This document shows positions 14,655-22,605 of a stretch of DNA of 31,612 nt, in pieces. Source of the stretch: Ruminococcaceae bacterium UBA5904 (GTDB lineage: Bacteria; Bacillota; Clostridia; Oscillospirales; Acutalibacteraceae); assembly GCA_002431305.1 (NCBI GenBank), contig DJEG01000128.1, positions 28,555 through 60,166 of the forward strand, written 5' to 3'. Positions within the stretch are counted from its first letter, which is position 1. Each line of letters begins with the position of its first letter. The notes under the pieces were generated by a model. The model did no database searches, was not told where the DNA came from, and saw only the letters and a program-made list of their open reading frames with translations. The translations under genes were made by a program, and so were the position numbers.

Positions 14655-14851
14655 ACGATATCGCCCTTTCCGAGAGCGTTCGAAACGAAGTTAACTGCCG
14701 ATTCGATTTTTCCGAGAGCCGGCTCTATACCATTGAGAACGTCTCTGAACTGAAAATGACTCCGTATTCTCTTAGAAATCTTAACAGGGGCGCGTCTGTC
14801 GCGCGTAAGAGATTCAAACGACGACTTAAACGCTTTCCTTATCGCCGTCAT
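14651..14851 (-). CDS. Unrecognised 66-residue ORF between ftsY and rdgB
   Basis: I do not recognise this protein. The ATG at 14851 lies 9 bases after GAGGAG, 26 bases inside the 3' end of ftsY, and the stop overlaps the rdgB ATG by 4 bases. The product is basic in its first half (MTAIRKAFKSS..., RDRRAPVKISKRIRS) and more amphipathic in the second (NGIEPALGKIESAVNFV), with no membrane span or Cys. Without it there would be a 171-base gap in a cluster whose other gaps are under 65 bases. The open frame, ribosome binding site and two coupled junctions support translation. The alternative is an untranslated spacer that is open by chance. Confidence 0.55.
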   Translation of the reverse strand: MTAIRKAFKSSFESLTRDRRAPVKISKRIRSHFQFRDVLNGIEPALGKIESAVNFVSNALGKGDIV

Positions 14852-15959
14852 CGGATTCGGCTCCTCGGGCAGTATCTCCCTGTCCGTCAGAGTCAGCTGG
14901 TACGCCGTCCTGTCCGCCGACTTCAATAGAGTCCACAATTTCTTTGAAAAGTTCTTTGACTGCTTTTTCTTCTTCGCTCTCCTCGACCGGAGTGTATTCA
15001 AGCGGTTGTTCATATACGGGTAACACCTCGTCATCATTGATTTTATCGGGCATTTCCTCAAACAGGCTCTGTGCGAACGCCTGAGGATTGAAAGGCTGTA
15101 AATCGTCGATGCCCTCGCCGACGCCTATGAATTTAACGGGAATTTTAAGCTCGTTCTTGATAGCCAGAACGACTCCGCCTCTCGCGGTACCGTCGAGCTT
15201 TGTAAGTATAATACCCGTAAGTTCGGCAACATTCATAAATTCTCTCGCCTGATTTACGGCGTTTTGCCCCGTCGTAGCATCGAGAACAAGCAGTATTTCG
15301 CGGTCGGAGTACGGAAGCTCTCGGTCGATAACTCTGTAAATCTTAGCTAGTTCCTCCATAAGGTTCTTTTTATTATGAAGTCTGCCTGCCGTATCGCATA
15401 TAATTATGTCGTACATACGAGCCTTGCCCGCCTGTATGGTATCGAATATAACTGCGGCAGGGTCGGCTCCTTCCTTGTGCTTTATAATATCGACATCGGC
15501 GCGTTTTGCCCACTCGTCGAGCTGGTCTATAGCCGCGGCTCTGAACGTATCGGCAGCTCCGAGCAAAACCTTTTTGCCCTGCGCTTTATACATAGCCGCC
15601 ATCTTGCCGATAGATGTCGTTTTTCCGACTCCGTTAACACCGATTACAAGTATAATTGACGGCTGGGTAATAAGTCCCATATCTTCTCCGCCGTCAAGCA
15701 TTTTCGCAACGATATCCTTAATCTCGTCCTTAGCCTGTTTGGTAGACTTAAGATTCTTTTTATTAACTCGCTCTTTTAACTCGGTAACAATCTGCGCGGC
15801 GGTTTCAACGCCTACGTCGCTCATTACAAGTATTTCCTCGAGTTCTACATATAAGTCGTCGGTAAATTCGTCGAAAGAATCGAGCATGTCGTCGATAGCG
15901 CCCGACATCTTGTCTCTCGATTTTTTAAGACCCATACTTATCTTTTTAAATAATCCCAT
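14826..15959 (-). CDS. ftsY: Signal recognition particle receptor FtsY
   Basis: SRP GTPase that docks ribosome-nascent chain complexes at the membrane for co-translational insertion. The 377-residue protein has a short amphipathic start (MGLFKKISMGLKKSRDK), the N helical domain, and the G domain with VNGVGKTTSIGK (P-loop), DTFRAAAIDQL, DTAGR and TKLDGTARGG. The usual long acidic N-terminal A domain is absent. Instead a roughly 75-residue Asp/Glu-rich tail follows the conserved ending FNPQAFAQSLFEE. It lies 19 bases after smc, a common Firmicutes order, and overlaps the small downstream ORF. Confidence 0.97.
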   Translation of the reverse strand: MGLFKKISMGLKKSRDKMSGAIDDMLDSFDEFTDDLYVELEEILVMSDVGVETAAQIVTELKERVNKKNLKSTKQAKDEIKDIVAKMLDGGEDMGLITQPSIILVIGVNGVGKTTSIGKMAAMYKAQGKKVLLGAADTFRAAAIDQLDEWAKRADVDIIKHKEGADPAAVIFDTIQAGKARMYDIIICDTAGRLHNKKNLMEELAKIYRVIDRELPYSDREILLVLDATTGQNAVNQAREFMNVAELTGIILTKLDGTARGGVVLAIKNELKIPVKFIGVGEGIDDLQPFNPQAFAQSLFEEMPDKINDDEVLPVYEQPLEYTPVEESEEEKAVKELFKEIVDSIEVGGQDGVPADSDGQGDTARGAESDDGDKESV

Positions 15960-15978
15960 TTATTTCAGCTCCTGTTTA

Positions 15979-18900
15979 TTATTCAAGTCCCAGTTCCTCT
16001 GCCATCTGCGAGGTTTTCAGTTCCAGTATTTTCGAAACGCCCTTTTCCTGCATGGTAACGCCGTACATGATATCGGCTTCCTCCATGGTTCCGCGTCGGT
16101 GCGTTATGAGTATAAACTGCGTTTTGTCTGTCATGCTTCTTACATACTGAGCATACCGCAAAACGTTGACGTCGTCAAGCGCCGCTTCGACCTCGTCGAA
16201 AATACAGAACGGCGACGGCGTAACTTTAAGTATAGCAAAAAGCAAGGCGATAGCGCACAGTCCCTTTTCTCCGCCGGAAAGCAGGCTTATATTTTTAACG
16301 TTCTTTCCGGGAGGCTGAGCCTTTATCTCAATTCCGCACTCCAATATATCGCTTTCGTCCTCAAGAATAAGGTCCGCGCTTCCTCCGCCGAATATAGCGG
16401 AAAAAGTCTCCTTGAAGCACGCGTTTATAATATTGAAACGGTCTCTGAACTGCTCAGCCATTTTGCCCGTCAGTTCGTCTATCATTTTAATTAATTCGGC
16501 TTTTGACTTCTCGACGTCGGTAAGCTGTGTTTTCATAAATTCGTATCTCTCGCTTACCTCGCGGTATTCTTCAATCGCCGAAACATTTACGTTTCCGAGA
16601 GCTTTAATTTTTGATTTTACATCGTAAAGTTCGCGTTTTGCTTCGGGAATATTCTCTAAATTAATATCGAGCGCTTCCGCTTCGCGTCGGGTTAATTTAT
16701 ACTCTTCGAAAAGCTTGTTCTGCGTATCGGTCTGCTCTTTTTCGAGCGCGGTCTTTTTTGAATCGAGGCGTACAATTTCGCTTGCAAGCCTCTCCTTTTC
16801 GTCGTTCTTTTCGCGCTCCGAGGCTCTTAAATCGCTTACGTTCTTATCGCACATATCGCGCTCTTTTACAAGCGAAGCGACAATCTCGTTTGCGTCCTCT
16901 TTCTGCTTTCTCACGCCGAGAATTTCGTTTTCGAGCGATTCTATTCTAAGGTACAGATTGTCGTTCTTTTCTTTGAGTTCGTTTATCTCGCCGTCAAGCT
17001 GTTTTAACCTGTCCGACTGACCGTTTTTCCTGCTCTCGAGCGACGCTATCAGCTCGCGCTGATTTTGAATATCCCTCGAATCGGCAGCAATGGCAACGTT
17101 AATCTCGGAAATTTTCGAATTTATCTCCTCTCGCATGGCGGAAAGTTTTTCACGGTCAACGTTGAGATTTTCGAGTTTTTTCTGAACCTCGTCGAGCGAC
17201 GCCGTTATTTCGTCCTCGCGCTTCTGAGCCTCGAGTCCCGCAAGACGCAGAGCCTCCAGTCTCTCTTTTGCCGAATTTTCCTCATTTTTAAGGCTCTCAA
17301 TATTCTCTTTTAATGAATTGCAACGGCTTTTTGCCGAATTCAATGAGGAATCGGAACGGATTTTATCCTCCTGCAATGAAGAAAGTTCGGCCTTTGCGGA
17401 TTCTAACTCTGCGTTCTCCTTTGAAAGTTCCTCTTTTGATTTTTTATATTTTTTTTCTAATTCTTCAACCTGCGCATTTTTATCATTAAGCTGTTTTTTA
17501 AGCGTCTCGATTTCGCTCTGTCTTGTGAGGAATCCCGCGCTTTTTATCTTCGCTCCGCCCGTCATTGAACCGCCGGTATTTATAACCTGTCCGTCGAGCG
17601 TGACTATTTTAAATCTGTTTTTATATTTTTTTGCCGTCTCTATGGCGCAGTCAATATCCTCGACTACAACTGTTTTTCCGAGCTGGTTTTCTATTATGTC
17701 GTAATACTGACTATCATACTCGACAAGTTTGCTCGCAATATTTATAAAGCCCCGGCAGTTTTCAAGTCCCGTTTCACCGAGTTCCCGTGCCTTAAGCGAG
17801 GTCATCGGAAAGAACGTCGCCCTGCCTATATTGTTTTCCTTAAGGAAATTCATCGCGCGTTTCGCGTCGGATTCTGAATCGGTTACTATATGCTGAATCG
17901 ACGCGCCGAGCGCCGTTTCTATCGCAAGGGAATATTCGGGCTTTACGCTTATTATCTGCGACATGGTACCGTGAATTCCGCGCAGAGTTCCGCGCGAGGA
18001 CTCCTTCATAACAGCCTTAACGCTGCCGGAATAACCCTCCATATTCTTCTCCATATCTTCGAGAAGCTGTATGCGAGACTGTATCCTCTGAGAATCAAGC
18101 ACTGCGGAATCAAGAGTGAGTTTCATCTCGCCAGAAGTCTGGGTTTTCGTACGAACTCTTATCATACGTCCCGACACGGAGTTTGTAAGAGACGTTACCT
18201 TATCCGAAAGTTCTGCGGTTTTTTCCTCGAGCTTTTCTTTTTCGTTCTGTGCGTTTTCAAGTTCGGATTCCCTGTTTTTTATATTCTCCTTAAGAGAATC
18301 CATACGCAGTGAAATCTCTTTCGCCGACGAATCGGCTGCGGAAAAACGAACCTTTTCATCCGAAAGGCGTTTTGTCAGAACGTTCATTTCGTCCGAAATT
18401 TTAATATACTCGCCCGAAACGGATTCATTCTGTTTTGTAAGAGAATCGAGTCCGTCGGAAAACGACCGCGTTTCGTTTTTCTTTTCTTCTATATGAGCGT
18501 TAAGAGTCTCTATCGTTTTTTCTGCGGAAAGTATCTGTTCATCTATCTGATTTGCCGAAAGATTTTCTTTCGTCTTGTCGTCCTCTATTCTCTTAATCGT
18601 CTCGTTGTTATGCTCTATCGAATTTTTATTAAGAGCAATAAGTCCCTCGAGAGAAACCGCCTGTTCTTCAAATGAAGAAGAATTCTTCTGAACCTGCTCT
18701 ATCTGCAAAGTTATGTTTCTGCTTTTAAGCGTATACTCCTCGCTTTTTTCGATTATTTCGGCAAGTTCCTTCTCCGCTTTTTCATGCTGAGCCTCGGCGG
18801 CAGCTGTTTTATTATACTGAGTGCGGATAAGCTCCGATGATTTTGAGAGTATGTCGAGCCATATACCGATTTCGAGATTTTTTCGTCTGTCTGCGAGAAC

Positions 18901-19548
18901 GAGGAATTTCTGAGCCTTTTCGCTCTGCTTTTCGAGCGGACCGACGCGGTTTTCGAGTTCCGACATTATATCTCTTAATCTCAAAAGATTTTCTTCTGCT
19001 GAATCAAGTCTTTTGAGCGCGTCGGCGCGCCGGTATCTGTAATGTGAGATTCCCGCGGCTTCCTCGAACATTTCGCGCCTGTCCTGACTTTTTGCGGAAA
19101 CCATGTCCTCTATCTTGCCCTGACCGACCATTGAATAGCCGTCTCTGCCCAGTCCCGTGTCCATGAAAAGCTCGTGAACGTCCTTGAGTCTTACGCTCGC
19201 TGAATTTATTTTATATTCGCTCTCGCCCGAGCGGTAAAAACGCCTTGTAACAGCGACCTCGTCGTCGTCCCTGTTGAGCGCGCGGTCTGTATTGTCAAGT
19301 CGTAACGTAACCTCGGCATACCCCTGAGCCTTACGCTTATCGGTTCCGCTGAAAATGACGTCCTCCATCTTCGCGCCTCTGAGAGACTTCGTGGACTGCT
19401 CGCCGAGAACCCATTTTACGGCGTCGGCAATATTACTTTTACCCGAACCGTTAGGCCCGACAACGGCGGTCATGCCCTTGCCGAAATTAAACACCGTTTT
19501 ATCCGGAAAGGACTTGAAGCCCTGCATTTCAAGTGATTTTAAGTACAT
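15979..19548 (-). CDS. smc: Chromosome segregation ATPase SMC
   Basis: Condensin-type ATPase that loops and compacts the chromosome with ScpA/ScpB. At 1189 residues it is full length: Walker A GPNGSGKSN (31-39), a long coiled coil (about 170-500), the hinge (about 510-660, containing IETALGASIQHIV and GGSMTGG), the return coiled coil, the ABC signature LLSGGEKGL and Walker B FCIFDEVEAALD. The start follows the Elp3-like gene by 9 bases, so both are on the same transcript with rnc upstream and ftsY downstream. Confidence 0.98.
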   Translation of the reverse strand: MYLKSLEMQGFKSFPDKTVFNFGKGMTAVVGPNGSGKSNIADAVKWVLGEQSTKSLRGAKMEDVIFSGTDKRKAQGYAEVTLRLDNTDRALNRDDDEVAVTRRFYRSGESEYKINSASVRLKDVHELFMDTGLGRDGYSMVGQGKIEDMVSAKSQDRREMFEEAAGISHYRYRRADALKRLDSAEENLLRLRDIMSELENRVGPLEKQSEKAQKFLVLADRRKNLEIGIWLDILSKSSELIRTQYNKTAAAEAQHEKAEKELAEIIEKSEEYTLKSRNITLQIEQVQKNSSSFEEQAVSLEGLIALNKNSIEHNNETIKRIEDDKTKENLSANQIDEQILSAEKTIETLNAHIEEKKNETRSFSDGLDSLTKQNESVSGEYIKISDEMNVLTKRLSDEKVRFSAADSSAKEISLRMDSLKENIKNRESELENAQNEKEKLEEKTAELSDKVTSLTNSVSGRMIRVRTKTQTSGEMKLTLDSAVLDSQRIQSRIQLLEDMEKNMEGYSGSVKAVMKESSRGTLRGIHGTMSQIISVKPEYSLAIETALGASIQHIVTDSESDAKRAMNFLKENNIGRATFFPMTSLKARELGETGLENCRGFINIASKLVEYDSQYYDIIENQLGKTVVVEDIDCAIETAKKYKNRFKIVTLDGQVINTGGSMTGGAKIKSAGFLTRQSEIETLKKQLNDKNAQVEELEKKYKKSKEELSKENAELESAKAELSSLQEDKIRSDSSLNSAKSRCNSLKENIESLKNEENSAKERLEALRLAGLEAQKREDEITASLDEVQKKLENLNVDREKLSAMREEINSKISEINVAIAADSRDIQNQRELIASLESRKNGQSDRLKQLDGEINELKEKNDNLYLRIESLENEILGVRKQKEDANEIVASLVKERDMCDKNVSDLRASEREKNDEKERLASEIVRLDSKKTALEKEQTDTQNKLFEEYKLTRREAEALDINLENIPEAKRELYDVKSKIKALGNVNVSAIEEYREVSERYEFMKTQLTDVEKSKAELIKMIDELTGKMAEQFRDRFNIINACFKETFSAIFGGGSADLILEDESDILECGIEIKAQPPGKNVKNISLLSGGEKGLCAIALLFAILKVTPSPFCIFDEVEAALDDVNVLRYAQYVRSMTDKTQFILITHRRGTMEEADIMYGVTMQEKGVSKILELKTSQMAEELGLE

Positions 19549-19557
19549 TTTTACTCC

Positions 19558-20556
19558 TTATAATTCGATAACGGGATTGAATCTTTCAACTCCGGCGCGT
19601 TCCTTTACTTTAAGATTAACGCCCATGGATGAAAGATAATTTATGTTCCGTCTGTTCTGTCCCGCCATTCTCGAAACGTCGCGCGGCGCAACATACGCCG
19701 TAACGTTTCCCTTTATATCGTTTTCATTAATCTTCTTAATAACGGCGTCGAGGTACATTCTGCCCTCGCAAAGCTCTCTGAACGCGGGATGATACGCCCC
19801 GGTTATATAGCCGTCGTCAAGCCCTCCGCCCGAATGAAGCCCGACGCGGATTACTTTTATATTATTATCATAAAAAATTTTAAGCAGTTTCGCGCATAAA
19901 TTTACGGCTTCGTCAACAGTCTGCGGTTTATATTCTCCCGAACGGTAAAGCTCTAAAAGACGCGTATTTTCGAGTACCGCCGTAGGATAAATTCTAACTG
20001 TCGCGGGAGACAACGAAGCTATCTTTTTCGCAGTCATGACGGCTGCAACGTCGTCGTCGCCGTACAGCCCCGTCATCATCTGAAGCCCTAATTCAAATCC
20101 GTATTTTTTTATAAGTTCGGACGCTTTTTCAACGTCAGACGAAGTATGTCCTCTCTCGTTCATTTTTAAGACTCTGTCTGACATGCTCTGCGCGCCGAGT
20201 TCGATTGACGTTACGCCGTATTTTTTTAATATATCGAGTATTTCGTTATCAATGCAGTCGGGACGGGTCGAAATTCTGATACCATTAAAAAGCCCCTTGC
20301 CGACATATTTATAAGCCGATTCGAGCAGAGATATCATATACTCCCTGTCTATCGCGGTAAAACTTCCGCCGAAAAACGCAATTTCGCTGTGTTCGGGGGA
20401 TGTTTTTGCGCTTTTAAGAGCGGTCGAAACCGCGTCGTCAACGTCGGACGGCATGAGCGGTTTTTTAACGCCGGTGATGGTTTTCTGATTGCAGAAACTA
20501 CACTGATGGGGACATCCGAAGTGAGGAACGAATAAAGCGACGTTTACGTGTTTCAT
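19558..20556 (-). CDS. Elp3-like radical SAM protein
   Basis: 332-residue radical SAM enzyme. The [4Fe-4S] cluster motif is C15-P-H-Q-C19-S-F-C22 in HFGCPHQCSFCNQKTITG, followed by FFGGSFTAID and RISTRPDCID, typical of the Elp3/COG1243 relatives found between rnc and smc in many Clostridia. The C-terminal GNAT acetyltransferase domain of true Elp3 is missing, so it is not a full tRNA-modifying Elp3. Its reaction is unknown. The start overlaps the rnc stop by 4 bases (ATGA), indicating coupling. Confidence 0.88.
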   Translation of the reverse strand: MKHVNVALFVPHFGCPHQCSFCNQKTITGVKKPLMPSDVDDAVSTALKSAKTSPEHSEIAFFGGSFTAIDREYMISLLESAYKYVGKGLFNGIRISTRPDCIDNEILDILKKYGVTSIELGAQSMSDRVLKMNERGHTSSDVEKASELIKKYGFELGLQMMTGLYGDDDVAAVMTAKKIASLSPATVRIYPTAVLENTRLLELYRSGEYKPQTVDEAVNLCAKLLKIFYDNNIKVIRVGLHSGGGLDDGYITGAYHPAFRELCEGRMYLDAVIKKINENDIKGNVTAYVAPRDVSRMAGQNRRNINYLSSMGVNLKVKERAGVERFNPVIEL

Positions 20557-21227
20557 CTTACAACGCCCATAAGTTTAAGAGCTTCCTTAGCGGCGGCCTG
20601 TTCCGCCTGTTTCTTGCTTCTGCCCTCGCCGGTGCCTATGTTATTCGAATTCAGATGCACCTCGACGACAAATTTTTTATTATGGTCGGGACCCGATTCC
20701 TCGACAAGTACGTATTCGAGCATTTCACCGTGATTTTTCTGAATAATTTCCTGAAGCGCGGTCTTATAATCCGTAAGTTCGGGCTGTTCTATGTCCGCAT
20801 GGGATATAAACGATAAAACGAATTTTTTTGCCTCGCCGAACCCCGCGTCAAGATATATGGCGGCAATAACGGATTCGAATGCATCTGCAAGTATCGACGG
20901 GCGCTCCCTGCCTCCGGTGCATATCTCGCCCTTGCCTAAGAACATAAACTGACCGAGATTTATCTGTTTTGCGAATTTATGAAGAGATTTTTCACACACC
21001 GCGGCGGCTCTCATTTTAGTGAGCTTACCCTCGGGGAGAGAGGGATAATTCTTAAAGAAGTATTCCGCCGAAATCATGCCCAGTACGGAATCTCCCAAAA
21101 ACTCCAGTCGCTCATTAAATTTTACTTTGTTATGCATTTCGTTTGCGTAAGACGAATGAGTCAATGCAGTTTTCAGCAGTGATTTATCCTTAAATTCGTA
21201 ACCTATTATTTTTTCGAATTCTTCCAT
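20553..21227 (-). CDS. rnc: Ribonuclease III
   Basis: Double-strand-specific endonuclease for rRNA processing and regulation. The 224-residue protein has the signature FNERLEFLGDSVLG (about 37-50), the second catalytic acidic cluster in LADAFESVIAAIYLDAGF, and a C-terminal double-stranded RNA-binding domain (about 153-220, ending RSKKQAEQAAAKEALKLMG). AAGG precedes the ATG. A perfect 11-bp hairpin lies 20 bases upstream of its start, between trmFO and rnc. The gene heads the rnc-radical SAM-smc-ftsY block. Confidence 0.97.
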   Translation of the reverse strand: MEEFEKIIGYEFKDKSLLKTALTHSSYANEMHNKVKFNERLEFLGDSVLGMISAEYFFKNYPSLPEGKLTKMRAAAVCEKSLHKFAKQINLGQFMFLGKGEICTGGRERPSILADAFESVIAAIYLDAGFGEAKKFVLSFISHADIEQPELTDYKTALQEIIQKNHGEMLEYVLVEESGPDHNKKFVVEVHLNSNNIGTGEGRSKKQAEQAAAKEALKLMGVVR

Positions 21228-21247
21228 AATAATTCTGACCTTTCGAA

Positions 21248-21280
21248 CGTATTTTCCGCTTTATGTAAACGGAAAATACG
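21248..21280. other. perfect inverted repeat upstream of rnc
   Basis: CGTATTTTCCG (21248-21258) and CGGAAAATACG (21270-21280) pair perfectly, with three further TTT/AAA pairs possible in the loop. There is no T-run on the minus strand after it, so it is a weak terminator at best. It may be a processing or regulatory hairpin in the trmFO-rnc gap. Confidence 0.7.
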
Positions 21281-21291
21281 CCATATAAAAA

Positions 21292-22605
21292 TCATAATGA
21301 TATTGAATCGTAATAATCGAGACTTCTTTTTGCAAGAGCCGAATAACGTTCTTTCTTATCTCTTATCCTCTCGCCCAAAGGCTCTAAGAGTCCGAAGCTC
21401 GCGCCCATGGGCTGAAATTTCGTCACAGTCTCGTCGCTTATGTAGTGAGACAGTGCGCCGAGCATGGTTATATCGGGTAATTCGAGCGCGTCTCTTCCCA
21501 GAATTCGTCTGACCGCGTTTTCGCCCGCGAGAATTCCCGAAGCCGCCGACTCCATATAACCCTCGACTCCCGTTATCTGCCCTGCAAAGTAAACGGACGG
21601 ATATTTTCTCATTGAAAAATCGCTGTTTAAAAGTCTCGGGGAATCTATAAACGTATTTCTGTGCATCACTCCGTAACGGACGAATTCCGCGTCTTTCAAT
21701 GCGGGGATCAGCGAGAACACGCGTTTCTGCTCGCCGAATTTCAAATTCGTCTGAAAGCCGACGAGATTGTACATAGTCGCCGCCGAATTCTCCTTGCGAA
21801 GCTGTAAAACAGCCCACGGTCTGTGACCGGTGTTCGGGTCTTTTAATCCAACGGGCTTTAACGGACCGAATCTTATCGTGTCAGCTCCGCGTTTTGCCAT
21901 TATTTCAATCGGCATACAGCCCTCGTAAACGGTTCTCTTGTCGAACTCGTGAACGAGCGCAATTTCGGCATTTACAAGCTCGTTATAGAAAAGCTCGTAT
22001 TCCTCTTTATTCATCGGGCAGTTTATATAGTCGTCGTCACCGCCCCTGTCGTATCTCGACTGCGTAAACGCATGAGACATATCAATGCTGTCGGCAGTAA
22101 TAACCGGAGCCGCCGCGTCGTAAAAACTTAAAAAGTTTTCGCCCGTAAGGCGTGCGATTTCCTTACTCAAAGCGTCGGAAACAAGCGGTCCTGCCGCTAT
22201 TATCACTGCCGAAACGTCGGTCGGAAGAGTCGTTACTTCTTTACGTATAAGCGTTATATTTTCGTCGTTTTCGATTATGCCTGTTACAAGGGACGAAAAT
22301 ATATCCCTGTCAACCGCGAGGGCTCCGCCCGCGGGGACAGCCGACCGCTCCGCGCAAGCAACGCATACAGAGTCAAATCTCTTCATCTCCGCCTTCAGAA
22401 GTCCCGCCGCCGACTCGGTTCGTATCGCCTTAAAAGAATTCGAACATACAAGCTCGGCTAAATTTTCCGACTTATGAGCGGGGGAAAACCGAACAGGCTT
22501 CATCTCGTAAAGGTCAACCTTTATTCCCGCATTTGACAGTCTGCGCGCGGCCTCGACTCCTGCAAAGCCTCCGCCTATCACGGCGGCCTTTTTTATATCA
22601 TTCAT
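21292..22605 (-). CDS. trmFO: Folate/FAD-dependent tRNA U54 methyltransferase TrmFO
   Basis: Makes ribothymidine at position 54 of tRNA using methylenetetrahydrofolate and FADH2. The 437-residue protein starts with the FAD-binding AVIGGGFAGVEAARRL, has the substrate/catalytic Cys region LAELVCSNSFKA (C54) and the second active Cys in VYEGCMPIEIMAKRGADT, plus the closing FAGQITGVEGYMESAASG. Its start overlaps the topA stop by 8 bases. The topA-trmFO order is widely conserved in Firmicutes. Confidence 0.97.
   Translation of the reverse strand: MNDIKKAAVIGGGFAGVEAARRLSNAGIKVDLYEMKPVRFSPAHKSENLAELVCSNSFKAIRTESAAGLLKAEMKRFDSVCVACAERSAVPAGGALAVDRDIFSSLVTGIIENDENITLIRKEVTTLPTDVSAVIIAAGPLVSDALSKEIARLTGENFLSFYDAAAPVITADSIDMSHAFTQSRYDRGGDDDYINCPMNKEEYELFYNELVNAEIALVHEFDKRTVYEGCMPIEIMAKRGADTIRFGPLKPVGLKDPNTGHRPWAVLQLRKENSAATMYNLVGFQTNLKFGEQKRVFSLIPALKDAEFVRYGVMHRNTFIDSPRLLNSDFSMRKYPSVYFAGQITGVEGYMESAASGILAGENAVRRILGRDALELPDITMLGALSHYISDETVTKFQPMGASFGLLEPLGERIRDKKERYSALAKRSLDYYDSISL

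Noticed and set aside
15406..16494. Long plus-strand open frame (362 codons) across ftsY and smc
   Set aside because: It is antisense to two certain genes, has low-complexity Ser/Phe/Ile content typical of reversed coding sequence, and crosses the ftsY-smc junction.
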